A stretch of DNA of 64,000 nt from a virus, in IMG/VR virus record IMGVR_UViG_3300042695_002264, positions 1-64,000 of that record; one strand, written 5' to 3'. Made by a program: the position numbers and the translations under genes. Of the stretch, positions 44,922 to 52,212 are shown piece after piece. Under the pieces are notes generated by a model. It did no database searches, was not told the DNA's origin, and saw only the letters and a program-made list of their open reading frames with translations. Position 1 is the stretch's first letter, and the number at the start of each line of letters is the position of its first letter.

Positions 44922-45575
44922 TTAATCTTTATTTTTTTCAAACTGATAAAAGTAGAATTCATCTTCACCAGCAAACCAGCGGCTTCCAGACTGTTCGCAA
45001 GAAAATTCTTTGTTAAAAACAATCCACTTATCATGACCTTTTAATTCGCTGCCAATCCATGCCCCGCCATCTCGCCAAACAACTCGATTACCAGGCTGCA
45101 AAAAGTATTGACCACCTTCACCAACGATTAGATGTCCTTGCTTATGACCCCCTGGGTTTTCACTTTGACCTGTTTGAAATTCTGGCCCATAAGACCAATC
45201 AATAGTCATTAAATATTTTCCGTTGTGCCATTTTTTATCTTTTAAAAGAATTTTACAAGCACTATTTTTTAAATATTCGTACCTATGAACTGAAAAATAT
45301 GGAGAATAACTATCCCAAAGTTCTAGCCAGTCGAGAGGATAATCGCTTAATCCATTTTCTGGCAGCTTGTCATTCAAATAATGAATTGGAACCCTAGTAT
45401 GAATACTTCCCATTTCAGTCATTACTGAGAATAGGCCACAACGACGATTTAAAGAAGTAAATCCAAAAACCTCTACAGGAATAAATTCTCCAGTTCCTCT
45501 AGCCTCTTTGTTGTAAAGAAAACTAGTATCCAGCCATGAAGTAAAAAGTGGTATATCAGAATTAATATAAGCCAT
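44922..45575 (-). CDS. Conserved hypothetical phage protein
   Basis: The 217-aa product is soluble with several Trp-rich segments (W-S-Y-G-P-E-F-Q-T-G-Q, V-V-W-R-D-G-G-A-W-I-G). The C-terminal half looks beta-rich. No recognised domain. It precedes thyX by 3 nt, suggesting co-expression. Confidence 0.65.
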   Translation of the reverse strand: MAYINSDIPLFTSWLDTSFLYNKEARGTGEFIPVEVFGFTSLNRRCGLFSVMTEMGSIHTRVPIHYLNDKLPENGLSDYPLDWLELWDSYSPYFSVHRYEYLKNSACKILLKDKKWHNGKYLMTIDWSYGPEFQTGQSENPGGHKQGHLIVGEGGQYFLQPGNRVVWRDGGAWIGSELKGHDKWIVFNKEFSCEQSGSRWFAGEDEFYFYQFEKNKD

Positions 45576-45586
45576 TTCTATAGTGA

Positions 45587-45742
45587 TTAATTATTCCAAT
45601 CTGGAAGTGGCGGCTCTAGATATTCTTTTATAAATTTAATATCTTTTTTAATATGAATTAACCTTACTTCGCTAGAGAGTAAAACAAAAAATATTCCCAA
45701 CAATAATCCTAAAATTGCAAAATCGAAATAGTGCCTATTCAT
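45587..45742 (-). CDS. Small membrane protein
   Basis: Fifty-one residues: one hydrophobic helix (about 6-23, F-A-I-L-G-L-L-L-G-I-F-F), then a charged helix and P-P-L-P-D at the end. Overlaps the 45735 gene by 8 nt. Confidence 0.6.
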   Translation of the reverse strand: MNRHYFDFAILGLLLGIFFVLLSSEVRLIHIKKDIKFIKEYLEPPLPDWNN

Positions 45743-45950
45743 TTTCTACAAAGTCAAGATGAGTGTTTTCTGGAAGTGTAAATCCAATAGCTTGCAAAAA
45801 TCTTTCAAAAGCATACAGGTGATCACTCAATCCAGATTGCTGATCAATTTGCATATGAACAGTTGGAAAAACCTGATCTTTAGATGGGCCGAGAGTATCA
45901 ACCACAGTATAAGTATGATTTTCAGCTTGTTTAACTTTTAAATTTGTCAT
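45735..45950 (-). CDS. Hypothetical protein
   Basis: Seventy-one residues; beta-like N-terminus (L-K-V-K-Q-A-E-N-H-T-Y-T-V-V), then a helix (Y-A-F-E-R-F-L-Q-A-I-G). Overlaps the 45931 gene by 20 nt. Confidence 0.6.
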   Translation of the reverse strand: MTNLKVKQAENHTYTVVDTLGPSKDQVFPTVHMQIDQQSGLSDHLYAFERFLQAIGFTLPENTHLDFVENE

Positions 45951-46227
45951 AATTTTTAAGAGATTCTTCTAAAAGATTTGAAATTACATCATTTACAGAG
46001 ATGTCTTTTTCGCAAGATTCTTGGATAATAAACAAAAGCAATTCTTGTGGCCAACTATCCATGTCCAACTCCATCTTTACAAATGGTTTAATGGTGATAG
46101 CCCCAGTTTCTTCATCGACTTTCATTGAAAGTTTTTGATTTTTTTCCCAACCAAGTTCCTCCATTTCTTCTTCGGAGAATTGGATAAAAAGATCTTTTTT
46201 TTCTTGGACTTTTTTATGTTTTTCCAT
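45931..46227 (-). CDS. AbrB-like protein
   Basis: Ninety-eight residues. The stretch F-S-E-E-E-M-E-E-L-G-W-E-K-N-Q-K-L-S-M-K-V resembles the swapped-hairpin AbrB/MazE-type DNA-binding domain (L-G-W-x-x-G-D-x-L in canonical proteins), followed by an acidic helix that may contact a partner. It could be a regulator or an orphan antitoxin; no toxin is evident next to it. The start has an exact 6-nt promoter. Confidence 0.55.
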   Translation of the reverse strand: MEKHKKVQEKKDLFIQFSEEEMEELGWEKNQKLSMKVDEETGAITIKPFVKMELDMDSWPQELLLFIIQESCEKDISVNDVISNLLEESLKNYDKFKS

Positions 46228-46233
46228 TCGCGT

Positions 46234-46262
46234 ATTATCTAACTATTTTCTTTCCATGTCAA
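46234..46262 (-). promoter_or_regulatory. Promoter of the 46227 gene
   Basis: On the - strand: TTGACA (46262-46257), 17-bp spacer, GATAAT (46239-46234), exactly 6 nt to the ATG. Confidence 0.8.
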
Positions 46263-46604
46263 TAAATTTTTGTCACTAATTTGTATTTTATAATTTTTAT
46301 AGTAAAAAATTGTTTCTTCTGTTTCAAGTTTGGAGTGTAGGCTCTGCCAAAGTAAGTCAAGTAAAAGCGCAGCAGTATCTTCAAAAAGAAAATAGCCATC
46401 TAGAGATATCAATTGTTTTATCTGATCGTTTTGTTGGACGATATGATTTATATAATCCTCTATATTTTTTCTGGCCGCTTTCCATCTAGGATCCAAAGAT
46501 TCTATTGTGCGCGATTTTAATAATTCATTACGGAAATTATGATCAATCATGTTGGATAAATTACCAACAGTTTGATTATATGTATCTACGATTTCCTTTT
46601 TCAT
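46239..46604 (-). CDS. Helical hypothetical protein
   Basis: A 121-aa, mostly helical product (D-H-N-F-R-N-E-L-L-K, then A-A-L-L-L-D-L-L-W-Q). ATG 46604 is preferred to the TTG at 46625. Its end lies over the promoter of the 46227 gene. Function unknown. Confidence 0.6.
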   Translation of the reverse strand: MKKEIVDTYNQTVGNLSNMIDHNFRNELLKSRTIESLDPRWKAARKNIEDYINHIVQQNDQIKQLISLDGYFLFEDTAALLLDLLWQSLHSKLETEETIFYYKNYKIQISDKNLLTWKENS

Positions 46605-46770
46605 ATCTAAGCCAACCAACTTCAAAAATAAAGTTTCCTAAGTATATGCTGTATTTTCTATAAAACCTAGATCGTATGATAAAAACTTTAAATGAGAAAT
46701 CTTTTTTGCGCCAGATTAGAAAATGATATTTTCCAAAATGAATGTTTTTAATATTTTTCGTTGTAGTCAT
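46576..46770 (-). CDS. Basic hypothetical protein
   Basis: Sixty-four residues, very basic and aromatic (H-F-G-K-Y-H-F-L-I-W-R-K-K, R-S-R-F-Y-R-K-Y). It overlaps both neighbours by 20-30 nt, which is more than usual here, so it is less certain. Confidence 0.45.
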   Translation of the reverse strand: MTTTKNIKNIHFGKYHFLIWRKKDFSFKVFIIRSRFYRKYSIYLGNFIFEVGWLRYEKGNRRYI

Positions 46771-47026
46771 CTGCAAAAATACTTTCTTTGCCATTTTTCA
46801 TTTGATCGAAACGTTCTTGGGAAAGGTTCATTTTAATAAAGTCAAGAATATGACTAGCCTCTTCATCTGTTAAGTGAAATTCTAAATTTTCACCATCAAA
46901 TTTTGACCCGTAATTAAATTCAAAATTAATTACAACATGCGGATCCAAATCCAAAAAAGATTTATCACTAAAATCAGAACGATATTCAACTTCTTCTGGT
47001 TCAAGTGGTTTTATTACTATTTTCAT
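46748..47026 (-). CDS. Acidic hypothetical protein
   Basis: Ninety-two residues; beta-like start (I-V-I-K-P-L-E-P-E-E-V-E-Y) and helical C-terminal half (L-T-D-E-E-A-S-H-I-L-D-F-I-K). Overlaps the 47023 gene by 4 nt. No recognised family. Confidence 0.6.
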   Translation of the reverse strand: MKIVIKPLEPEEVEYRSDFSDKSFLDLDPHVVINFEFNYGSKFDGENLEFHLTDEEASHILDFIKMNLSQERFDQMKNGKESIFADDYNEKY

Positions 47027-47610
47027 TTTACAAAATACTTTAAGTATCTGCTGTTTTTATCAAGATATTGATCAATAGTCAAGAAAATTATGGGCATTTT
47101 TTTCCAGATACGCGGGTTTTCGTATGGTGTTGGATACCATTTTCTATAAATAAGTGCATATAAGTAAGCAAATAGATAAGAATTTGCTTTCTGTATATAT
47201 TCTTCCCTGCAGATATCTAGCTTATATTTTTTAATTTTTGCTATGGTTCTTTTTTCACAATCAAGTTCTAATGCAATTGTATTTTTAAAACCTTTGTCTC
47301 TGCGCTGTTCGCTAATATTCTTTTTATTTATCCAAGCCTCTACAACGCATAGGCTTTCACTGTCTGAAACCCATAGTTTTGATTTTTCTAAAAACTGATC
47401 AAGATGGCAAGATTCATGAACAAGAACATCTAGCCACTCTCTAACGTTGTTTTTATTAGTTGCTACTACTAAATTTTTTTCATCAAAATAGCCACTGCAT
47501 GGAAGGTTTTCTTGATCTACTTTATTAACATAATCTAAATGAAAAAACATTTTATTTTGAATGCATTTAAATGCTACGTCGCCAATAAGCTTTTTAATAT
47601 TTTTATTCAT
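47023..47610 (-). CDS. Putative HExxH metallopeptidase
   Basis: The 195-aa product has V-L-V-H-E-S-C-H-L-D-Q-F (HExxH, about residues 64-68) and A-L-E-L-D-C-E-K-R-T with an acidic E-x-x-C-E downstream (about 112-120), a possible third ligand. The C-terminal part is aromatic and basic. Together with the genes at 10894, 21463, 31642 and 40353 it is one of five such proteins in the window. Confidence 0.65.
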   Translation of the reverse strand: MNKNIKKLIGDVAFKCIQNKMFFHLDYVNKVDQENLPCSGYFDEKNLVVATNKNNVREWLDVLVHESCHLDQFLEKSKLWVSDSESLCVVEAWINKKNISEQRRDKGFKNTIALELDCEKRTIAKIKKYKLDICREEYIQKANSYLFAYLYALIYRKWYPTPYENPRIWKKMPIIFLTIDQYLDKNSRYLKYFVK

Positions 47611-48395
47611 TTAATTTTGTATGTGGAAAATCTGCCATCTCTAATTTTCGCGTAGTCTTTTAGATTAGTGTCCATATTCCAGCTTTCATATTCTGTATTT
47701 ATTGCCGTTGCTGTTGGTTCTGGAACATAGCTGTGTCCAAAAACCTGCCTTCCAATATCTTTGGATGCATGAAATTCATTATGGTAATCAAGCCACAAAA
47801 GACCGCCAGTATTGTCTTGTCCACCACGAGCAATACCAACAGCAGAAATAAGTGAATTTTGACGATAGGTAGTGTTTCTAAAATTGAGCCATACATCTGG
47901 CAATACATCGTCAATAACTTGCTCAACGGTCATTCTGTATGGGATTTGACGATTTATCACCCCAGCATGAGAAAAAATCCAGCCTTGAGAACGATGTGCT
48001 ATTTTGAAATTTTCAATGAACCAATCATCCTTCAAGCCCTTATCATAAAAAACTTGCCTGAAGGTAGCAATTTTGCTTTTTGTAACGCCAGAACACCAAT
48101 ATGTAACGCTTGGCGCAACGCTTGAATAGCCTGTCTTTTTATTATTATAAATATAGGCAAGATCATGGTTTCCAACAAGGAATACCATTTTTTTATGTTT
48201 ATTGTTTTCCCAAACAAGATCCCGAACAAAAAGACAAGTATCTTTGAAGCTTGCTACTTTTGGTGGCTCATGAAAAGAATCAAACCAGTCTCCTAAAAAA
48301 ACTATTTCATCAAATGAATTAATATCTTCAACGGCAAAAATCTTTTTGACCGCATTGATGTCTTGATGAACGTCTGGAATGACAAGCGTGATCAT
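47607..48395 (-). CDS. Calcineurin-like metallophosphoesterase, copy 3
   Basis: The 262-aa product shows all five family motifs: P-D-V-H-Q-D (7-12), G-D-W-F-D-S (36-41), V-G-N-H-D (75-79), F-S-H-A-G-V and F-G-H-S-Y. These bind a dinuclear metal. Phage relatives include lambda-type serine/threonine phosphatases. Its promoter ends 6 nt upstream of ATG 48395. Confidence 0.85.
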   Translation of the reverse strand: MITLVIPDVHQDINAVKKIFAVEDINSFDEIVFLGDWFDSFHEPPKVASFKDTCLFVRDLVWENNKHKKMVFLVGNHDLAYIYNNKKTGYSSVAPSVTYWCSGVTKSKIATFRQVFYDKGLKDDWFIENFKIAHRSQGWIFSHAGVINRQIPYRMTVEQVIDDVLPDVWLNFRNTTYRQNSLISAVGIARGGQDNTGGLLWLDYHNEFHASKDIGRQVFGHSYVPEPTATAINTEYESWNMDTNLKDYAKIRDGRFSTYKIK

Positions 48396-48401
48396 ATATG
48401 G

Positions 48402-48431
48402 ATTATACGCTTTTTTTGAAGTTTATGTCCA
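48402..48431 (-). promoter_or_regulatory. Promoter of the 48395 gene
   Basis: On the - strand: TGGACA (48431-48426), 18-bp spacer, TATAAT (48407-48402), exactly 6 nt to the ATG. Confidence 0.65.
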
Positions 48432-48551
48432 GATTCTTTTCAAGAGACGCTTTTTAAATGGAATCCACCAAAAAATAAATTTCATCTTCCATGTAAATTT
48501 GTAATTTAATGGATCTGCTGGAATTATAATTTTCTTGCGCTTTACTTCCAA
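48423..48551 (-). CDS. Possible small basic protein with TTG start
   Basis: Forty-two residues if a TTG at 48551 is used: a basic stretch (V-K-R-K-K-I-I-I-P-A-D-P-L) then W-K-M-K-F-I-F-W-W-I-P-F-K-K-R. It is an amphipathic or membrane-like end with no other start, so low confidence. Confidence 0.35.
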   Translation of the reverse strand: MEVKRKKIIIPADPLNYKFTWKMKFIFWWIPFKKRLLKRIWT

Positions 48552-48697
48552 AGTGCCAAAGAAGACAATTTAGAGTGTAGCCACAATGAAAAGTTTTGCC
48601 ATACGGATTGCTTGGCAGCAACTGGCTTAACAGTCTTTTTTGTGCTATTCTTTTTAGCTACTGTCTTTTTTGGTTTTACTGATGTTTTCTTTTTCAT
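48542..48697 (-). CDS. Lys-rich small protein
   Basis: Fifty-one residues. The N-terminal half is histone-H1-like (K-P-K-K-T-V-A-K-K, then S-T-K-K-T-V-K-P-V), while the C-terminus is hydrophobic/aromatic (V-W-Q-N-F-S-L-W-L). The Lys/Thr/Ala/Pro bias suggests DNA or RNA binding. It starts 1 nt after the AAA+ gene stop. Confidence 0.55.
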   Translation of the reverse strand: MKKKTSVKPKKTVAKKNSTKKTVKPVAAKQSVWQNFSLWLHSKLSSLALWK

Positions 48698-48698
48698 A

Positions 48699-49850
48699 TT
48701 AATTAAATCCTATTTTTGGTTTTTCTAAATTTTTAATATTTCCAATTAATTCCTCGTCTGATTTTGCATAAAATATATCTGCAAGAGTCATATTATCTTG
48801 TGCTTCTATATTTAAATCAAGTTTTTTTATTAATCTATCTGCATTTTCTTTATCTAATCCCATAAAAGAGTATTCAGCTTTTAGCCGCCCTTTTCTCAAA
48901 AGCGCTTCGTCAATATCCTGACGATCACAGTTGTAAGTAACAATTACATTTAATTTTAGCACATCACCCAAAATTCCATCAGTCATATTGAGCAGTGTTG
49001 ACACAAGAGATGGCTGATCTGATAGGCTACGTTTAGTAAGTGCTTTTTCAGCATCTTCAAGAATCAAAATACAATCTTGCTTTTTGCGAAGCAAGTTTAA
49101 AATTGCGGGATTGGTAATTTCATCTATGAATGATGTTGGGAAGAAAATAACATCTTTTTTAAGAACAGATGCAAGGTATCTAATATAAGTTGTTTTTCCT
49201 GTTCCTGGCAATCCATGAAACATGTAAAGGCCAGAATGGTTTTCATGCAATGATTTAATGATTTTTTTGTTTATATTGGCGAATTCATCACCATAATTAA
49301 AATCAATATCAAAAGTTTCTGGTAAGTTAATTTCAAATTTAGAAAATGAAAAATTTCCATACTCTTGATTTACCATGAATACTTTCGGCTTATTGTCCAG
49401 TATTAGAAAATCTTCAAATTCTTTGTTTGTACAAGCATGGCTTGATGGGTAATAAAATGCTAATTTGCACTTATCACGTTCGCTTTTTGCATCTCCGATG
49501 GTAACTTGTATAAAATTATCTTTATAAAAATAAAAGCTGCCCTCTTCATAATCTAGGTTTGGAAGTATCATTTCTCCACCAATCATAAAGGGCTCATCTT
49601 CACTTTCATCACGCAAGGCTTTTTCTATTTTAACCTCTTCGCCAGATTGGATTAGTTTTGCTTTATTCTTTTTTAAATAACTTAATACTTTATCAAGATC
49701 AAAAAAATCTCTGTATCTTTTATAACTTGGCGCAGCGCCATCATAAATATGGCAAATAAGCGGCATTGGGTTAAGAAACTCAGAGTGAAAAAGATGATAC
49801 GGATCTAGCGTGGATAGATGCTCTTTTGGGATTTTGTATGTTTTATCCAT
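48699..49850 (-). CDS. AAA+ ATPase
   Basis: The 383-aa product has a 200-residue N-terminal region, then Walker A G-L-P-G-T-G-K-T (213-220), Walker B L-I-L-E-D-A-E (about 263-269), a second-region N-C-D and arginine-finger-like R-K-G-R (around 335). This resembles the BCS1/CDC48-type AAA core. It could be a remodelling ATPase or clamp-loader-like motor; the role is unknown. Confidence 0.75.
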   Translation of the reverse strand: MDKTYKIPKEHLSTLDPYHLFHSEFLNPMPLICHIYDGAAPSYKRYRDFFDLDKVLSYLKKNKAKLIQSGEEVKIEKALRDESEDEPFMIGGEMILPNLDYEEGSFYFYKDNFIQVTIGDAKSERDKCKLAFYYPSSHACTNKEFEDFLILDNKPKVFMVNQEYGNFSFSKFEINLPETFDIDFNYGDEFANINKKIIKSLHENHSGLYMFHGLPGTGKTTYIRYLASVLKKDVIFFPTSFIDEITNPAILNLLRKKQDCILILEDAEKALTKRSLSDQPSLVSTLLNMTDGILGDVLKLNVIVTYNCDRQDIDEALLRKGRLKAEYSFMGLDKENADRLIKKLDLNIEAQDNMTLADIFYAKSDEELIGNIKNLEKPKIGFN

Positions 49851-49859
49851 AAATTTAAA

Positions 49860-49932
49860 TGGAGGTGACAGGGCTCGAACCTGCTACCTTGACCTTGCAA
49901 AGGTCCTGCTCTACCAGATGAGCTACACCCCC
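49860..49932 (-). tRNA. tRNA-Ala (TGC)
   Basis: Acceptor GGGGGTG/CACCTCC, discriminator A, anticodon loop TTTGCAA, T-arm with GTTCGAGC. No CCA encoded. First in a block of five tRNAs. Confidence 0.9.
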
Positions 49933-49937
49933 TAAAA

Positions 49938-50012
49938 TGGTGGACAGTGAGGGGATCGAACCCCCGACCAACTCGGTGTAAACGAGCCGCTCTACCGCTG
50001 AGCTAACTGTCC
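49938..50012 (-). tRNA. tRNA-Val (TAC)
   Basis: Acceptor GGACAGT/ACTGTCC, discriminator A, encoded CCA, anticodon loop TTTACAC in the stem GCTCG/CGAGT. Confidence 0.9.
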
Positions 50013-50015
50013 ATG

Positions 50016-50099
50016 TGGGAGTGGATGGATTCGAACCAACTAAGCCAAAAGGCGACAGATTTACAGTCTGTTGTAACTCTCCAACTTTACCGCGCTCCC
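50016..50099 (-). tRNA. tRNA-Tyr (GTA)
   Basis: Class II with a long variable arm. Acceptor GGGAGCG/CACTCCC (one mismatch), anticodon loop CTGTAAA in the stem ACAGA/TCTGT. Confidence 0.88.
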
Positions 50100-50147
50100 A
50101 ATTCATACTATTAGTATACAATTTTTGTATTAAAATGTCAAATAAAA

Positions 50148-50224
50148 TGGCGTTCCCAGCAGGGATCGAACCTGCAACCTACAGCTTAGAAGGCTGTTGC
50201 TCTCTCCAGTTGAGCTATGGGAAC
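50148..50224 (-). tRNA. tRNA-Arg (TCT)
   Basis: Acceptor GTTCCCA/TGGGAAC, discriminator G, encoded CCA, anticodon loop CTTCTAA in the stem ACAGC/GCTGT. It lies 7 nt from the HNH gene. Confidence 0.9.
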
Positions 50225-50231
50225 GTAATTA

Positions 50232-50618
50232 TTAAATTTTAGGCAAAATCAGCACTAGTCCCTCATGAACTTCTCTATGGCAGTTGGCGCACAATAGAAT
50301 ACATGGGGTGTTATTAATTTCATCTTTATATTTTTGCTGATTATTGTCCCTACCTATTCGTGAAAATTCCAGCGTTTTACCTGCGGGATCAACGTGATGC
50401 ACCTCTAGACCGGATAGGCACTTGTTATAGCCACAAATTTGACATTCACCACCCATGTATTCCATTAAAAAATATTTATTGTCTTTTCTTATATCACTTT
50501 TTCGCATATTTTTGCATGGTTTGCATTTGTAATATTTTTTATCACCAACAACTTTATTAAGTTCATGCAATACATCTCCATGTACTTTGCAATTTTTGAT
50601 TATTGATTTAGCATTCAT
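50232..50618 (-). CDS. HNH endonuclease within the tRNA block
   Basis: The 128-aa product has C-Q-I-C-G-Y-N-K-C and L-L-C-A-N-C-H-R-E-V-H (zinc-ligand pairs of an HNH fold), with L-E-V-H-H-V-D-P-A-G between; the N-terminus is basic with C-K-P-C. It fits a free-standing homing-type HNH nuclease that sits between tRNA-Arg and tRNA-Asn, in the same orientation. The start at ATG 50618 lies 5 nt from tRNA-Asn. Confidence 0.8.
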   Translation of the reverse strand: MNAKSIIKNCKVHGDVLHELNKVVGDKKYYKCKPCKNMRKSDIRKDNKYFLMEYMGGECQICGYNKCLSGLEVHHVDPAGKTLEFSRIGRDNNQQKYKDEINNTPCILLCANCHREVHEGLVLILPKI

Positions 50619-50623
50619 TAATT

Positions 50624-50698
50624 TGGCTGTCGAGGTAGGATTCGAACCTACAACCAATGAGTTAACAGCTCATCGCTCTACCATTGAGCTACTCGACA
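50624..50698 (-). tRNA. tRNA-Asn (GTT)
   Basis: Acceptor TGTCGAG/CTCGACA, discriminator G, encoded CCA, anticodon loop CTGTTAA in the stem ATGAG/CTCAT. Confidence 0.9.
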
Positions 50699-50732
50699 TT
50701 ATTACTTATAATACAACTGTATGCGCTCAGGG

Positions 50733-50924
50733 TCAATTTTTTCTTCTTATATAAAGCACAGCTTGCTCTTCATAAAAGCACCTAATAAGCGTTTTATCTC
50801 CCGAATATCCTTTTAAATAGTAATTTCTCCAAATTGGGAATAAGTTGAATCTCCATTGTGGCACATAGTATCTTTGCTCATTCTCAATGATTTTTTTAAC
50901 TCTATAGCTGTATAAAAAATTCAT
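50733..50924 (-). CDS. Basic aromatic hypothetical protein
   Basis: Sixty-three residues, rich in Tyr, Arg and Trp (Q-R-Y-Y-V-P-Q-W-R-F-N-L-F). Soluble and possibly nucleic-acid-related. It is flanked by tRNA-Asn and a strong terminator. Confidence 0.6.
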   Translation of the reverse strand: MNFLYSYRVKKIIENEQRYYVPQWRFNLFPIWRNYYLKGYSGDKTLIRCFYEEQAVLYIRRKN

Positions 50925-50956
50925 ACATACTATTACACCATAATTTGTAAAATTAA

Positions 50957-50996
50957 AAAAAATAGCAGACTATACTATGATAGCCTGCTATTTTAA
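50957..50996. terminator. Bidirectional terminator
   Basis: AAAATAGCAG (50959-50968) pairs with CTGCTATTTT (50985-50994), with inner CTAT/ATAG pairs. A- and T-tracts flank it on both sides. Confidence 0.85.
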
Positions 50997-51015
50997 TACT
51001 TTTAAATACGGGTTT

Positions 51016-51123
51016 TTATTTAACAGCAGCGACTGTAGTTTTGCCGCATGGCTGACAAGGCTTTTTGGAAGCACAGGCTGCCAATGCAACAACTACAACG
51101 ATTGATAGAATAATATTTTTCAT
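51016..51123 (-). CDS. Small lipoprotein
   Basis: Thirty-five residues with a signal peptide and lipobox (A-L-A-A-C at about 13-17), then a short polar part with C-Q-P-C. A tiny outer-membrane lipoprotein; an exclusion or o-spanin-like role is possible, but it is not next to the endolysin. It is monocistronic with a consensus promoter (51132-51159) and terminator. Confidence 0.7.
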   Translation of the reverse strand: MKNIILSIVVVVALAACASKKPCQPCGKTTVAAVK

Positions 51124-51131
51124 AAGGCCTT

Positions 51132-51159
51132 ATTATATAATGTTTATTAAATAAGTCAA
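51132..51159 (-). promoter_or_regulatory. Promoter of the lipoprotein gene
   Basis: On the - strand: TTGACT (51159-51154), 16-bp spacer, TATAAT (51137-51132), 8 nt to the ATG. Confidence 0.75.
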
Positions 51160-51424
51160 ATATTTTGTTGGTTAAAAATAATAAAATGGTAATGAAGTGT
51201 TTTACTCTAGAAATTGTCACTTCTTCAACGAGTTCTGGCATGGAGCCAGATGCATCGTCATAGCTTGTATTTTAATAATGATACTTTCGTAGCTTCCCAT
51301 GACTTTTTGCTCAGTATCGGACCATTCTTATCAATCACCAACAAGCAACTTCAGTTTGGCTGATCAAGAATATGCGTCATGAACTTGATCGTATAAATTA
51401 TACTACGTTTTTTTAAATGGAAAG
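51160..51424 (-). pseudogene. Possible decayed gene or small RNA
   Basis: Between the lipoprotein promoter and the 51425 gene. On the - strand, protein-like fragments occur in different frames: L-V-I-D-K-N-G-P-I-L-S-K-K-S-W-E-A-T, then (other frame) S-Y-D-D-A-S-G-S-M-P-E-L-V-E-E-V. This suggests a frameshifted gene. An inverted repeat (GATCAAG/CTTGATC, about 51362-51392) and a TATAAT also lie here, so a small RNA is an alternative. Confidence 0.35.
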
Positions 51425-51610
51425 TCAATCTTTTTTCTTTTTTCTTTCTCTGACCCATTTATTTTTAAATCTCATAGTCCAATCTATCAATGCATAGGCA
51501 AATCCAACATCGCGCCCAGCCTTTTCACTCTCGTACCACTTATGCTTCATTATCTCCTCTTTTTGCGCCAAGAATTCTCGATATAATGATGTTTCTGCGA
51601 TATTCATCAT
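51425..51610 (-). CDS. Small conserved protein (DUF4032-like)
   Basis: Sixty-one residues (or 60 from ATG 51607): H-K-W-Y-E-S-E-K-A-G-R-D-V-G-F-A-Y-A-L-I-D-W-T, a motif common to small bacterial proteins of unknown function (the W-Y-x-S-E-K-A-G-x-D-V-G pattern). It ends with a basic tail (R-E-R-K-K-K-K-D). A host-derived gene is likely. Confidence 0.65.
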   Translation of the reverse strand: MMNIAETSLYREFLAQKEEIMKHKWYESEKAGRDVGFAYALIDWTMRFKNKWVRERKKKKD

Positions 51611-51623
51611 ACTCTATATTACA

Positions 51624-51695
51624 CTAATATAATAGGATCGCAACAATACTTGCAATTATTAGTATTGCTGCAAATGTAAAACAACATAAATCCAT
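51624..51695 (-). CDS. 23-residue membrane peptide
   Basis: M-D-L-C-C-F-T-F-A-A-I-L-I-I-A-S-I-V-A: a hydrophobic helix with C-C near the start. A mini membrane peptide like those at 16-17 kb; low certainty because of its size. Confidence 0.4.
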   Translation of the reverse strand: MDLCCFTFAAILIIASIVAILLY

Positions 51696-51805
51696 AACTT
51701 GTATGAATTTATCTTTAAATGTAGGATCCGCTCTCACTCTATAGTTTAGTACGAACGCAACAATATTTAATTAATTAAATTTCCTCCTTTCTTGTTTTGG
51801 TTAAG

Positions 51806-51876
51806 CTGGCTCGCTACGATTTGAACGTAGAAAAGTTCCTCCAAAGGGAACCGTGATACCGTTTCACCACGAGCCA
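51806..51876 (-). tRNA. tRNA-Gln (TTG)
   Basis: Acceptor TGGCTCG/CGAGCCA, discriminator G, anticodon loop CTTTGGA in the stem GTTCC/GGAAC. T-arm TACG-TTCAAAT-CGTA. Confidence 0.9.
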
Positions 51877-51919
51877 ATATTGTTGTAACTATATATTACA
51901 TTAAAATAGCTTAATCTTC

Positions 51920-52210
51920 TTAAAAATCAAAGAATTCTTGCCGCTCTCGATCTTGATGACACATCTCCTCTTTGATCATTTTTTCTAGCTTGTGTTCTAA
52001 AAAATCTAGAGCTTTATCGTATGTCTCGAAATCTTCATCAATTTCGTCTGCTACGTAACCATGATGTTGAACGCAGTATGTTTGATTTTGGCCATAACTC
52101 CAAACTGTATTGATGTAAAAATGGCAATCACGATCTTTATGGTGATCCTTACCAATTAACTTATACCATTCATCTGTTAATTGTGTTATTTTTTTAAGCT
52201 TGTCTTTCAT
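51920..52210 (-). CDS. Hypothetical phage protein
   Basis: Ninety-six residues with a W-Y-K-L-I-G-K-D-H-H-K-D-R-D-C-H-F part and a basic C-terminal helix. ATG 52210 is preferred because the ORF would otherwise overlap the upstream gene more. This protein type recurs in phages with no assigned role. Confidence 0.65.
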   Translation of the reverse strand: MKDKLKKITQLTDEWYKLIGKDHHKDRDCHFYINTVWSYGQNQTYCVQHHGYVADEIDEDFETYDKALDFLEHKLEKMIKEEMCHQDRERQEFFDF

Positions 52211-52212
52211 AA

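Noticed and set aside
45931-46604. A complete toxin-antitoxin pair around the AbrB-like gene
   Set aside because: No toxin-like partner (PemK, VapC, RelE or similar) is recognisable next to it.
46576-46794. Extending the 46576 gene upstream to a start at 46794
   Set aside because: The extra residues would overlap the upstream gene further, so ATG 46770 was kept with low confidence.
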